From NCBI GenBank assembly GCA_003216635.1, contig QCIO01000008.1, positions 1-53,765 of the forward strand: 53,765 nt of DNA. Direction: 5' to 3'. This document shows, piece by piece, positions 32,423-38,926 of the stretch. The position numbers were made by a program, and so were the translations under genes. A model generated the notes under the pieces. It made no database searches. It was not told the DNA's origin and was given only the letters and a program-made list of their open reading frames with translations. The first letter of the stretch is position 1, and each line of letters begins with the position of its first letter. The stretch is from Prochlorococcus sp. AG-402-L23. Its GTDB lineage: Bacteria > Cyanobacteriota > Cyanobacteriia > PCC-6307 > Cyanobiaceae.

Positions 32423-33473
32423 GCAATTGGAGGATAATAGAAAAAGAAAGTTAAAAGTTTTAAGGTTATCTCTTAAACAAAATTGCAATTTTTCGTGTAT
32501 TTACTGTAAGCCTGAGAACTATAGTTTGGATGTTTTAAATATTGAACAATTTAAAAAGTTAATTTTAGTCAGTTGTCGATTAGGGGTAAATTCTTTAAGA
32601 ATCACTGGAGGAGAACCTTTATTGAGTTCTCAATTAGATGAACTTCTTTATGAAATTAAATCGCAAAGATTAGAAGAATCAAATCCAGTAGCTAATTTAC
32701 AGGATATTTCTCTAACCACAAATGGATATTTGCTGTCTAAGAAAAAAGCTAATGAGCTTTTTAAAAATGGTTTAGACCGCATAACAGTAAGTTTAGATGC
32801 GATTGATCCTGATATTTTTTCAAACATGATTGGAGAAGAAAATAAAATTATTGGCAAAGAAAAATTATTTACTGTCCTTGAAGGAATAGATCATGCAATT
32901 AATGCTGGATTTAATCCAAAGGCGGGAAAATTAAAAATAAATGCAGTTATAAAAAAAGAGATGAATGATAATCAAATTTTTGAATTAGTTGATTTTGCAA
33001 AAAAAAGGTCTATAGAAATTCGTTTCATTGAATATATGGACGTAGGGATATCTAATAATTGGCAGCCATCAGATGTTTTTTTCTCTGAAAGAATTATTAG
33101 GCTATTAAAGAAGAAACATCGATTAAAAGAATACGGAAGAAAGAAGGGACAAACTGCTAATAGATGGTACATGAGTGATTCAAATAGTTTTGTAAGTACA
33201 ATCTCTTCAATAAGTAATCCTTTTTGTTCAGATTGTAATAGATTGAGGATAACTAGCGATGGTTATGCTTATACATGTCTTTTTTCTAATGAAGGTATAA
33301 ATCTAAACCCATGGTTGTCTCTACCAATTAATCTCCATGAATTGGAAAATAAAATCAAGAGCATTTGGGAAGCTAGAAAAGATAACTATAGTGAAGATCG
33401 ATTTAAAGTATTAGAGAAAACAACTGACAATAATCAAAAAATTCATCCATCAATGTCATATCTTGGGGGATAA
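32412..33473 (+). CDS. moaA: GTP 3',8-cyclase MoaA (radical SAM)
   Basis: 353 residues. First enzyme of molybdenum-cofactor synthesis. The radical-SAM [4Fe-4S] cluster is bound by Cys25, Cys29 and Cys32 (CNFSCIYC); TGGEPLL is the SAM-binding loop. The second, C-terminal cluster uses NPFCSDCNRLR and YTCLFSNEG. The protein ends in the functional double glycine (SYLGG). Translationally coupled to mobA. Confidence 0.95.
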   Translation: MGFKQLEDNRKRKLKVLRLSLKQNCNFSCIYCKPENYSLDVLNIEQFKKLILVSCRLGVNSLRITGGEPLLSSQLDELLYEIKSQRLEESNPVANLQDISLTTNGYLLSKKKANELFKNGLDRITVSLDAIDPDIFSNMIGEENKIIGKEKLFTVLEGIDHAINAGFNPKAGKLKINAVIKKEMNDNQIFELVDFAKKRSIEIRFIEYMDVGISNNWQPSDVFFSERIIRLLKKKHRLKEYGRKKGQTANRWYMSDSNSFVSTISSISNPFCSDCNRLRITSDGYAYTCLFSNEGINLNPWLSLPINLHELENKIKSIWEARKDNYSEDRFKVLEKTTDNNQKIHPSMSYLGG

Positions 33474-33548
33474 AAAATTATTTAGTATAAATAACAACAT
33501 CATATATTCTTAATTCGAGGGAGATTATCTTTAAATTTATATTCTTGG

Positions 33549-33689
33549 ATGCGTTTAGCGATCTTACTTGGTTTTATTTTTGGGGTAACTCACGGAACTG
33601 TTGTTTCCGAAAGTTATTCTTCAAACAATTATGAAAATAATCAATTATTTTTTACTCAAAAAAATTCAAATATATTTTCTTCACTTTAA
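33549..33689 (+). CDS. 46-residue probable secreted peptide
   Basis: ATG start. Short signal-like N-terminus (MRLAILLGFIFGVTHGTVV) and an Asn/Ser-rich remainder (YSSNNYENNQLFF). It could be secreted or anchored. Sits between moaA and a leader element. Function unknown. Confidence 0.5.
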   Translation: MRLAILLGFIFGVTHGTVVSESYSSNNYENNQLFFTQKNSNIFSSL

Positions 33690-33769
33690 AATTTAATTTA
33701 TTATTTTTTAATAAGTTTTTGTATTGCTATTAACATCTTGTAAATTAAATTGTACTTATAGTTAAAATG

Positions 33770-33850
33770 TAGCGTAGACTACATAAACGTTCATCTCGTT
33801 TTACGAGCCGCATTAAGATTGAAGCCAAGGAACGGGGACTTCAGTCAAAA
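33770..33850 (+). promoter_or_regulatory. Structured leader with an in-frame, start-less coding-like stretch
   Basis: An ATG immediately followed by TAG (33767-33772) precedes 26 sense codons in frame with the ATG at 33851. They read as a basic peptide (RRLHKRSSRF ... EAKERGLQSK) but have no start codon of their own. The DNA can form two hairpins: CTCG / CGAG around 33797-33809 and TGAAG / CTTCA around 33819-33843. It is probably an RNA leader. Confidence 0.4.
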
Positions 33851-34180
33851 ATGAAATTTAGTCACATAACTATTATGTCTAATAACGTATCTACCTCTGT
33901 AAGTAGTAACAATATTACTGCTGTATTTGCAGGCTTTCTTGGAGCATTTATTGTTGGTTCTCTTGGAGTCCAACTTGTAAGAACCCAAAAGCCCTCTTTT
34001 CAATCTCAACCATTAAAAGTTCAACCAGTTATTGCTCATCAATCAACTTTATGGGCAGCTTTAGGAGAACAAGATACTCCTATTGTTAAAAATAAAGTTT
34101 CTAATGCAAAAACCACAGGAGTTGTCCCTGTTATAGGTTCTGAAGCAACTCTTTGGGCTCCTCTAGGTTTAGGTAATTAG
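33851..34180 (+). CDS. Hypothetical membrane-anchored protein
   Basis: 109 residues (or 101 if the later ATG at 33875, MSNNVST, is used). One membrane helix (ITAVFAGFLGAFIVGSLGVQLV) is followed by a soluble part with two near-repeats, PVIAHQSTLWAALG and PVIGSEATLWAPLG. The repeated P-V-I-x-x-x-(S/A)-T-L-W-A-x-L-G is the best internal sign that this is real. A strong terminator follows. Function unknown. Confidence 0.65.
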   Translation: MKFSHITIMSNNVSTSVSSNNITAVFAGFLGAFIVGSLGVQLVRTQKPSFQSQPLKVQPVIAHQSTLWAALGEQDTPIVKNKVSNAKTTGVVPVIGSEATLWAPLGLGN

Positions 34181-34204
34181 TAAATTAGGTCTTTTAATTA
34201 ACCG

Positions 34205-34232
34205 AAGGGGGTTAAAAAACCCCCTTTTTTTT
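34205..34232 (+). terminator. Rho-independent terminator
   Basis: A perfect 9-bp stem AAGGGGGTT / AACCCCCTT with a 4-A loop, followed by eight T with an A shortly after. It ends the transcript of the gene at 33851. Confidence 0.9.
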
Positions 34233-34396
34233 ATTAATTGAATTAATAAATTATTTGAAAATTTCCAATCCTATTTATAGATAACTATAAATTAAATCAG
34301 GGTTTGAAAACAATGTAATCGTAGATACCAACAGCTTTTTTATTAATTGATTATAAATTAAAAATACGAGTTAACCCGTTCCAATTTGTTGACTCT

Positions 34397-34427
34397 GAGG
34401 TTTTAACCGTTGATACCTTATCTACTT
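34397..34427 (+). repeat. Third partial copy of the 13.4-13.7 kb small-RNA motif
   Basis: AACCGTTGAT and then TATCTAC recur in the order seen at 13460-13488, with a GATA / TATC stem replacing the AGAT / ATCT one. It lies in a 302-bp gap (34181-34482) that otherwise holds the terminator and no gene. Confidence 0.3.
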
Positions 34428-34482
34428 CTAGTTGTGACTCGCTAGTTGAAAGATTAAAAAACGGTATTTTATACCTTAAATC

Positions 34483-34620
34483 ATGGAAAAAAAAATCGCA
34501 AAGAAATACGCAGATCTTATAATCCAGGCTAATAATTCAACTGGCAGAAAAGAAGCTGTGTCATTAATTAAACAAGCAACAAAATTAAAAACCAAACTTG
34601 ATCAATACGAAATGATGTAG
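34483..34620 (+). CDS. Small helical protein, paralogue of 11664-11798
   Basis: 45 residues (MEKKIAKKYADLIIQANNSTG, then RKEAVSLIKQATKLKTKLDQYE). Shares K-K-Y-A, G-R-K-E and V-S-L with the minus-strand copy at 11664. Soluble, probably a helical hairpin. Followed by a terminator-like T-run. Function unknown. Confidence 0.65.
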   Translation: MEKKIAKKYADLIIQANNSTGRKEAVSLIKQATKLKTKLDQYEMM

Positions 34621-34650
34621 TTTCTTAACGATCGATAGGCAATTCAAGAT

Positions 34651-34678
34651 GAGGTACAAACTAGCTCCTTTTTTTTTA
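34651..34678 (+). terminator. Weak terminator
   Basis: GAGGTA / TAGCTC stem with one mismatch and a short loop, followed by ten T. Likely ends the gene at 34483. Confidence 0.45.
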
Positions 34679-34733
34679 TATTGCTATAAAAATACTAAGA
34701 GATGATTTAACTTCTTCTGTTTCAATAAAATTT

Positions 34734-35024
34734 GTGGAATTAACTGAGCTAATTAAGGATTACGTTGCTACAGAATTATTATCAAATATTGAAATTGATT
34801 TTCTTGAAGGAGAATTATGGGAAACCACTCAACATATCGCAGAAATAAATACAGTTATCAAAGCTCCAAAAAATATATGCAAGAAATTGGGACTAGATGA
34901 AAAATCATGTTGGCAATTATGTTGTGCAGCCGTTCTTGACTCCTCAAGACCATTAAAAAATGGACAAAATAGAGTTGATGATTTTAAAAAATTAATTAAT
35001 CGATATGAAATTAGCTATATATAA
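34734..35024 (+). CDS. Hypothetical protein, paralogue of 16399-16725
   Basis: 96 residues, GTG start. An acidic N-terminal helix (LTELIKDYVATELLSNIEIDFLEGE) is followed by the shared C-terminal motif KAPKNICKKLGLDEKSCWQLCCAAVLDSSRP. Four cysteines cluster in the middle, one of which is shared with the paralogue. It is followed 12 bp later by the interrupted secreted gene. Function unknown. Confidence 0.65.
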   Translation: MELTELIKDYVATELLSNIEIDFLEGELWETTQHIAEINTVIKAPKNICKKLGLDEKSCWQLCCAAVLDSSRPLKNGQNRVDDFKKLINRYEISYI

Positions 35025-35036
35025 TATAAAGACTCA

Positions 35037-35329
35037 ATGATACGTTTACTTATTGCATCAATTTTTTTTTTCCATTAGGAGGTTTTGCTGATGAAAAGCA
35101 AAGAGAAATTGAGAATAAAGCTATAAATCTTGTTATTAAAAAATATGGAAAAGGCTTAGAAAATAGATTAAAAGGAACGGGAGTAACTCCCAGTTATCGA
35201 AGTTGGTATGAAAATGATTGTTTTGTAAGTATTGCAGCAGGTACATACCAAGAAGATACTTGGTCGGCAATGAAGTGGTTTAGCGTTAATGTCTGTTCTG
35301 AATCAGCTGAAATAATGGAAAGTGAATGA
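35037..35329 (+). pseudogene. Secreted small protein interrupted by a frameshift in a T tract
   Basis: From ATG 35037 a signal peptide is read (MIRLLIASIFFF) but the frame hits TAG 13 codons in. If the ten-T tract (35062-35071) had eleven T, the frame would continue for 97 codons: ...PLGGFADEKQREIENKAINL to the stop at 35327-35329. The mature part would have two cysteines (ENDCFVSIAAG and SVNVCSES) and a conserved-looking SWYENDCFV. The stop overlaps the next gene's ATG (ATGA). Either a recent frameshift, slippage, or an assembly error. Confidence 0.7.
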
Positions 35330-36063
35330 AGGAAATAAGACGCCTGTTAGTTTTACAGCATTTAGAAATAGAGGGGCCAGGTCTTTTTGAACAATTTGCT
35401 AAAGAAAGAGATTTAAAAATCGAAATTATTCGTTTAGATAATAAAAATGCTCTGCCGAAAACAAAAAAAGGTGATTTAATTTTAATTATGGGTGGACCAA
35501 TGGGAGTTAAAGATATTGGAAGCGACAGATATCCATGGCTTAAGTTAGAAAGAGATTTTATAAAAAAAGAATTAGAAAATGAGAGACCTATAATCGGTGT
35601 TTGCTTAGGTGCTCAGTTGCTTGCGAGTGCTGCCGGAGGAGATGTAGAAATTCTTAAATGTGGATCACCTCCAAAAGCATTACCAGAAATTGGATGGTCT
35701 CAGATTTTTATAGACAAATCGAATAAAGACTTTAAAGCAATGTTTGAAGACCCTTTTCATGTACTGCATTGGCATGGAGATAGGATTTTATTACCTAATA
35801 AAGCAGTACTCATTGCTAGTAGTGCACGTTGTAAGGAACAGTTTTTTAGGATTGGTAATTTTGCTTACGGATTACAATTCCATATAGAGACGACGGGGGG
35901 AATGATAAATAACTGGATTAAAGAAGATAAAGAATTTGTCCTTAAAGGATTAGGCTTAAATGGTCAGGAAATTTTAAAAGAAGAGAATAAAAAATATATT
36001 GATAAAACTTTTTTAAAAAGAAAGCTTCTAATAAATAAATTATTTGAATTATTAGATAATTAA
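35326..36063 (+). CDS. Class-I glutamine amidotransferase family protein
   Basis: 245 residues. Rossmann-like GATase fold with the oxyanion strand ILIMGGPMGV, the nucleophile elbow GVCLGAQLLA (catalytic Cys at about residue 92) and the His/Glu of FAYGLQFHIETT. Such stand-alone GATases (GuaA-like) hydrolyse glutamine or gamma-glutamyl compounds; the acceptor is unknown. Its start overlaps the stop of the interrupted secreted gene, so translation may depend on that upstream frame. Confidence 0.88.
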   Translation: MKEIRRLLVLQHLEIEGPGLFEQFAKERDLKIEIIRLDNKNALPKTKKGDLILIMGGPMGVKDIGSDRYPWLKLERDFIKKELENERPIIGVCLGAQLLASAAGGDVEILKCGSPPKALPEIGWSQIFIDKSNKDFKAMFEDPFHVLHWHGDRILLPNKAVLIASSARCKEQFFRIGNFAYGLQFHIETTGGMINNWIKEDKEFVLKGLGLNGQEILKEENKKYIDKTFLKRKLLINKLFELLDN

Positions 36064-36082
36064 GAAGGGAATAATCATCAAG

Positions 36083-36106
36083 TAAAAAAGGGCTTAATAA
36101 AGCCCT
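36083..36106 (-). terminator. Terminator of the minus-strand hli gene
   Basis: Perfect stem AGGGCTT / AAGCCCT (36089-36106) with a 4-base loop. On the minus strand six T follow. It ends the hli at 36131. Confidence 0.8.
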
Positions 36107-36130
36107 GAAAAAATTTAAAAAGGATTTTTA

Positions 36131-36259
36131 CTAGAAAATACCTGGAAGAATTTGACCAGTAAAATAATAAGCTCCCACAAGAGCAAACATTCCAAGCATT
36201 GCCGCTTTACCATTAAGCTTTTCAGCTTTTTCGGTCATGATTTTTTTTGCGAATTCCAT
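36131..36259 (-). CDS. hli: High-light-inducible protein, short form
   Basis: 42 residues. EKLNGKAAMLGMFALVGAYYFTGQILPGIF is the minimal HLIP: a Glu, Asn, Ala-Met-x-Gly helix and the C-terminal GQ-x-x-PG-x-F. The canonical NGR arginine is replaced by lysine (NGK). Binds chlorophyll and carotenoid in the thylakoid membrane. It is divergent from the hli cluster at 36567. A TTTACAAA (36282-36289) lies in its upstream region, like a light-response half-site. Confidence 0.9.
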   Translation of the reverse strand: MEFAKKIMTEKAEKLNGKAAMLGMFALVGAYYFTGQILPGIF

Positions 36260-36514
36260 AATAAAGTGAAATAGATTTATATTTACAAACTAATTATTCA
36301 AATTTCATGATGATGTAGCTCTTTCTACCAATTTAATATCTTTTAAAAGATTTAAAAATAAATACTTTTAAAACAAATTGAACTTTGATAGTTGGCGAAC
36401 CAATCTGCAAAACGTAGAAAGCCCCAAAAAAACAACTACTTAGTAGGCAATTTCACGCATATGTCACAGTTATGTAGCAAATATCTTGGAAATAACTTAA
36501 TTTCAGTCAATTAC

Positions 36515-36559
36515 TTTACATTTGTTAATAGTAGTGTTACATTTATTAACAATTACATA
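36515..36559 (+). promoter_or_regulatory. Repeated TTACAT elements upstream of the hli cluster
   Basis: TTACATTTGTTAA (36516-36528) and TTACATTTATTAA (36537-36549) are 21 bp apart, two DNA turns, and a third ATTACATA follows. A TGTTAATA / TATTAACA inverted repeat overlaps them. The (G/T)TTACA(T/A)(T/A) units resemble the HLR1 half-sites bound by the high-light regulator RpaB, although the spacing differs from the classical 2-bp gap. Confidence 0.5.
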
Positions 36560-36566
36560 ACATTCA

Positions 36567-36773
36567 ATGGCAAATTCAAACGTTACTACTGAATCAGGTG
36601 GAAGACAGAATATGTTTCCAACTGAGACGCGTCCTTACATAGATGAGTCTGTTTCATACGATAGCTATCCACAAAATGCAGAAAAAGTTAATGGTCGTTG
36701 GGCAATGATCGGTCTTGTTGCATTAGTAGGTGCTTACGTTTCAACTGGACAAATTATTCCTGGCATTTTTTAA
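36567..36773 (+). CDS. hli: High-light-inducible protein
   Basis: 68 residues. Hydrophilic N-terminus (about 35 residues) then AEKVNGRWAMIGLVALVGAYVSTGQIIPGIF: chlorophyll-binding E/N/R motif, helix, GQ-x-x-PG-x-F tail. Its TAA overlaps the next gene's ATG (TAATG), so translation is coupled. First of a plus-strand hli operon. Confidence 0.93.
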   Translation: MANSNVTTESGGRQNMFPTETRPYIDESVSYDSYPQNAEKVNGRWAMIGLVALVGAYVSTGQIIPGIF

Positions 36774-37033
36774 TGAGTCCACTTTCAGGTTTCTTATCCG
36801 TAATTGTATTCTTTACAGCCATCCTCGTTGCTTATCTAACCAAGCAATTTCAAAACGAAAATTCAAACTATTCATCTTTTAATCAAATGAAAAACACAAA
36901 CACAAAAGTCAAAACAATCGAAAAAGAAAAAGTTGTTGCTGAAACTCTTAACGGCAGATTCGCAATGCTTGGATTAATTGCTGCTGTTGGAGCATATCTA
37001 ACAACAGGACAAATAATTCCTGGTTTCGTTTAA
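36773..37033 (+). CDS. hli: High-light-inducible protein with extra N-terminal membrane anchor
   Basis: 86 residues from the ATG overlapping the upstream stop; a longer frame begins earlier but its first 25 residues merely read the upstream gene. It has an N-terminal hydrophobic helix (FLSVIVFFTAILVAYL) and a linker, then the HLIP unit AETLNGRFAMLGLIAAVGAYLTTGQIIPGFV. Two predicted spans is unusual for an HLIP, which normally has one. Confidence 0.9.
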   Translation: MSPLSGFLSVIVFFTAILVAYLTKQFQNENSNYSSFNQMKNTNTKVKTIEKEKVVAETLNGRFAMLGLIAAVGAYLTTGQIIPGFV

Positions 37034-37066
37034 AACTTACTATTTAAATAACTACAACTCAGAAAA

Positions 37067-37195
37067 ATGGAAAATTCAAAACAAACTTATTGGCAGAATG
37101 CCGAGAGAACTAATGGAAGGATGGCAATGATGGGCTTATTTGCACTAGTTGTAAATTATGGCTTATTCGGTTGGATAATACCTGGAATTTTTTAG
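37067..37195 (+). CDS. hli: High-light-inducible protein, short form
   Basis: 42 residues: AERTNGRMAMMGLFALVVNYGLFGWIIPGIF. Its helix resembles the hli at 2827 (NYGLFGW vs NYTLFGW) more than its neighbours, so the two subtypes are both present here. The next gene starts 1 bp after the stop. Confidence 0.9.
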   Translation: MENSKQTYWQNAERTNGRMAMMGLFALVVNYGLFGWIIPGIF

Positions 37196-37196
37196 A

Positions 37197-37376
37197 ATGA
37201 ATTTAGGCTTACTTTTTCTCAAAGTAAATACTTTAGGAGTTATAACTCTTTCTGAACTTGATTGGATAACTAACCATCAATCTGATTTTTCAAGGTTAGA
37301 TATGTCTTTAGTTATTAAAATCGGCCGTCTAATGGATTCAGGAGTAGTGGAAATTGATAATAGATTACCTGTTTAA
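37197..37376 (+). CDS. 59-residue protein at the end of the hli operon
   Basis: ATG start 1 bp after the hli stop. Soluble, with an alternation of helices (LSELDWITNHQSDFSRL and LVIKIGRLMDSG) suggestive of a small winged or helix-turn-helix unit, but not enough to claim DNA binding. Position makes it co-transcribed with the hli genes and a possible partner or regulator. A strong terminator follows. Confidence 0.65.
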   Translation: MNLGLLFLKVNTLGVITLSELDWITNHQSDFSRLDMSLVIKIGRLMDSGVVEIDNRLPV

Positions 37377-37400
37377 TTTTTAATAAAATTGATCGTCATG

Positions 37401-37437
37401 AGTGTTTGTCAATAGGGATACTGACAAACACTTTTTT
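37401..37437 (+). terminator. Terminator of the hli operon
   Basis: Perfect 10-bp stem AGTGTTTGTC / GACAAACACT with a 12-base loop, followed by a T6 run. It ends the plus-strand hli transcript. Confidence 0.9.
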
Positions 37438-37455
37438 ATCAGAAAAAATATTTAT

Positions 37456-37489
37456 AAAAAAAGCGATTGTTTCTTAGCTAAAAACAATC
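37456..37489 (-). terminator. Terminator of the minus-strand membrane-protein genes
   Basis: Stem GATTGTTT / AAACAATC (8 bp, perfect) followed on the minus strand by GC and seven T. It would end a transcript coming from the genes at 38456-37586. Confidence 0.65.
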
Positions 37490-37585
37490 TTTCAATCACC
37501 TAATTCTTATATGAAAATTCCAAGTAAGCAAAAAGATTTTAACTGATTTATTTTTATAGTCAATACTTAAAAATGCTTTTGTTAT

Positions 37586-37801
37586 TTATCTTTTTAAACC
37601 ACCTCTTTTTATCCATAGGAACCATGTAACCCAAATAGGAGGGAGGAATCTAATTAAAAAAGAAATTTTATATATATAAAATGGGGCATTTTCACTTTGA
37701 AATAAATTTATCAAAAAAGAAGAAATAGTTACCCAGATTAGAATTATGAATATATTTGCTCCCAACAAAGCAAACTTATTTTGTTTGAATATTTTTGGCA
37801 T
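37586..37801 (-). CDS. 71-residue two-span membrane protein
   Basis: Basic N-terminus, two hydrophobic helices (FALLGANIFIILIWVTISSFLI and FLIRFLPPIWVTWFLWI), and a basic tail (KRGGLKR). No family recognised. Confidence 0.5.
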   Translation of the reverse strand: MPKIFKQNKFALLGANIFIILIWVTISSFLINLFQSENAPFYIYKISFLIRFLPPIWVTWFLWIKRGGLKR

Positions 37802-37858
37802 AAAGTAATTTTTTATATTCTAAATTTTAAATAATCTCGGTAAATTAACTATACATTT

Positions 37859-38110
37859 TCAGAAAAACTTCAAATTTAAAATCCATATCCAAATAAAAAA
37901 AATGCTAAATTTCAATCCCCCTCCAAATAATATTCCAAAAGCAATAGGAGGAGAAAATATTAAAAAAAGAATAGAGAATAAACTAAATAAAGCAAATGAT
38001 CCTCTTAAAAAAAAATTCTTTCTTTTTGTTCTTCTTAGATTTTTTAAGGTATTCCACTCCCATTCAATAAACCTATAGAACTTTTCCGATAATAAAAATA
38101 AATACTTCAT
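37859..38110 (-). CDS. 83-residue membrane protein
   Basis: Hydrophilic Trp-containing N-terminus (FYRFIEWEWNTLKNLRRTKRK) followed by two closely spaced hydrophobic helices (FALFSLFSILFLIFSPPIAFGI and FSIFFIWIWILNL). No family recognised. Confidence 0.5.
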   Translation of the reverse strand: MKYLFLLSEKFYRFIEWEWNTLKNLRRTKRKNFFLRGSFALFSLFSILFLIFSPPIAFGILFGGGLKFSIFFIWIWILNLKFF

Positions 38111-38165
38111 TTGATATTATTAATTTCTATCGGGCTTTTCCTATTTATAAAATTAATTTTTCTTA

Positions 38166-38456
38166 TTAGCAATAAACTTTATCCCCTTCTTCAGAAAGAT
38201 AGTAAATTCTATTTTCTGAACTTACAAAGAAAGTTAATCCCTTATATTGTGATCTTCTAAATTTATCTAATCTAAGTTTGTGTAAATCCCAATTATCTGT
38301 ACTTATATCAGGATTAAATTCTTGTTCTTTTAAGAAAGGAACATAAGTTGGACTAATTGTTGTTTTTTTGGCTGACTTATTGTTTCGTTTTGAATAAAAA
38401 AATAATAAAAATAAAAGTATAAAAAAAAGAATTAATAATATATTTGTCATTGTCAA
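38166..38456 (-). CDS. 96-residue membrane-anchored protein
   Basis: N-terminal anchor (NILLILFFILLFLLFFY), a basic linker, and a soluble domain of about 60 residues (LDKFRRSQYKGLTFFVSSENRIYYLS at its core). One cysteine at the very C-terminus (KVYC). Function unknown. Confidence 0.6.
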   Translation of the reverse strand: MTMTNILLILFFILLFLLFFYSKRNNKSAKKTTISPTYVPFLKEQEFNPDISTDNWDLHKLRLDKFRRSQYKGLTFFVSSENRIYYLSEEGDKVYC

Positions 38457-38613
38457 TTTTTCTAATTTGAAAAAACTTTATTTTGGAGAATCAAGAACTT
38501 TTCACAATAAATTTCTTAGTAAGTAAAAAATCCTATTTTTATATTCTTGTATTTTTGAATACTTATCAAGGGTTTACCTAAATCAGATTATAAGATTAGT
38601 CGCATTTTTAAAA

Positions 38614-38757
38614 ATGACTCAAACTTCTATGAATACTCCTTATGCAAAAAGAGTAGCTGAAAAATTTCGAGAGGCTCAAAACTATTTAAAAACGAACGGT
38701 TTTAGTAGATCAACTAAACATTTATTAGAAGATATTGAAAATTCTGTTGAAAAATAA
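38614..38757 (+). CDS. 47-residue helical protein
   Basis: ATG start. Charged helices (YAKRVAEKFREAQNYLK and STKHLLEDIENSVEK) joined by NGFSR. No membrane span. The next gene starts 2 bp after its stop. Function unknown. Confidence 0.6.
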   Translation: MTQTSMNTPYAKRVAEKFREAQNYLKTNGFSRSTKHLLEDIENSVEK

Positions 38758-38759
38758 TA

Positions 38760-38918
38760 ATGCCCATACCTCCTCAATTACCACAATTACAATACGGCTA
38801 TGACGATGGCTTTACTACAATAGTTTTTGGGTTAATAGGAAGTTGCTTGGGATGTATCTTAATTTTATTAATTTCATTTTTTGAATATAAATTCAAAAAA
38901 CAAAATAGTAAGCCTTAA
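38760..38918 (+). CDS. 52-residue single-span membrane protein
   Basis: ATG start. Pro/Gln-rich N-terminus (MPIPPQLPQLQYGYDDG), one membrane helix (VFGLIGSCLGCILILLISFF), and a basic tail. Two cysteines lie within the helix. Coupled to the gene at 38614. Function unknown. Confidence 0.6.
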   Translation: MPIPPQLPQLQYGYDDGFTTIVFGLIGSCLGCILILLISFFEYKFKKQNSKP

Positions 38919-38926
38919 AAGACTAA

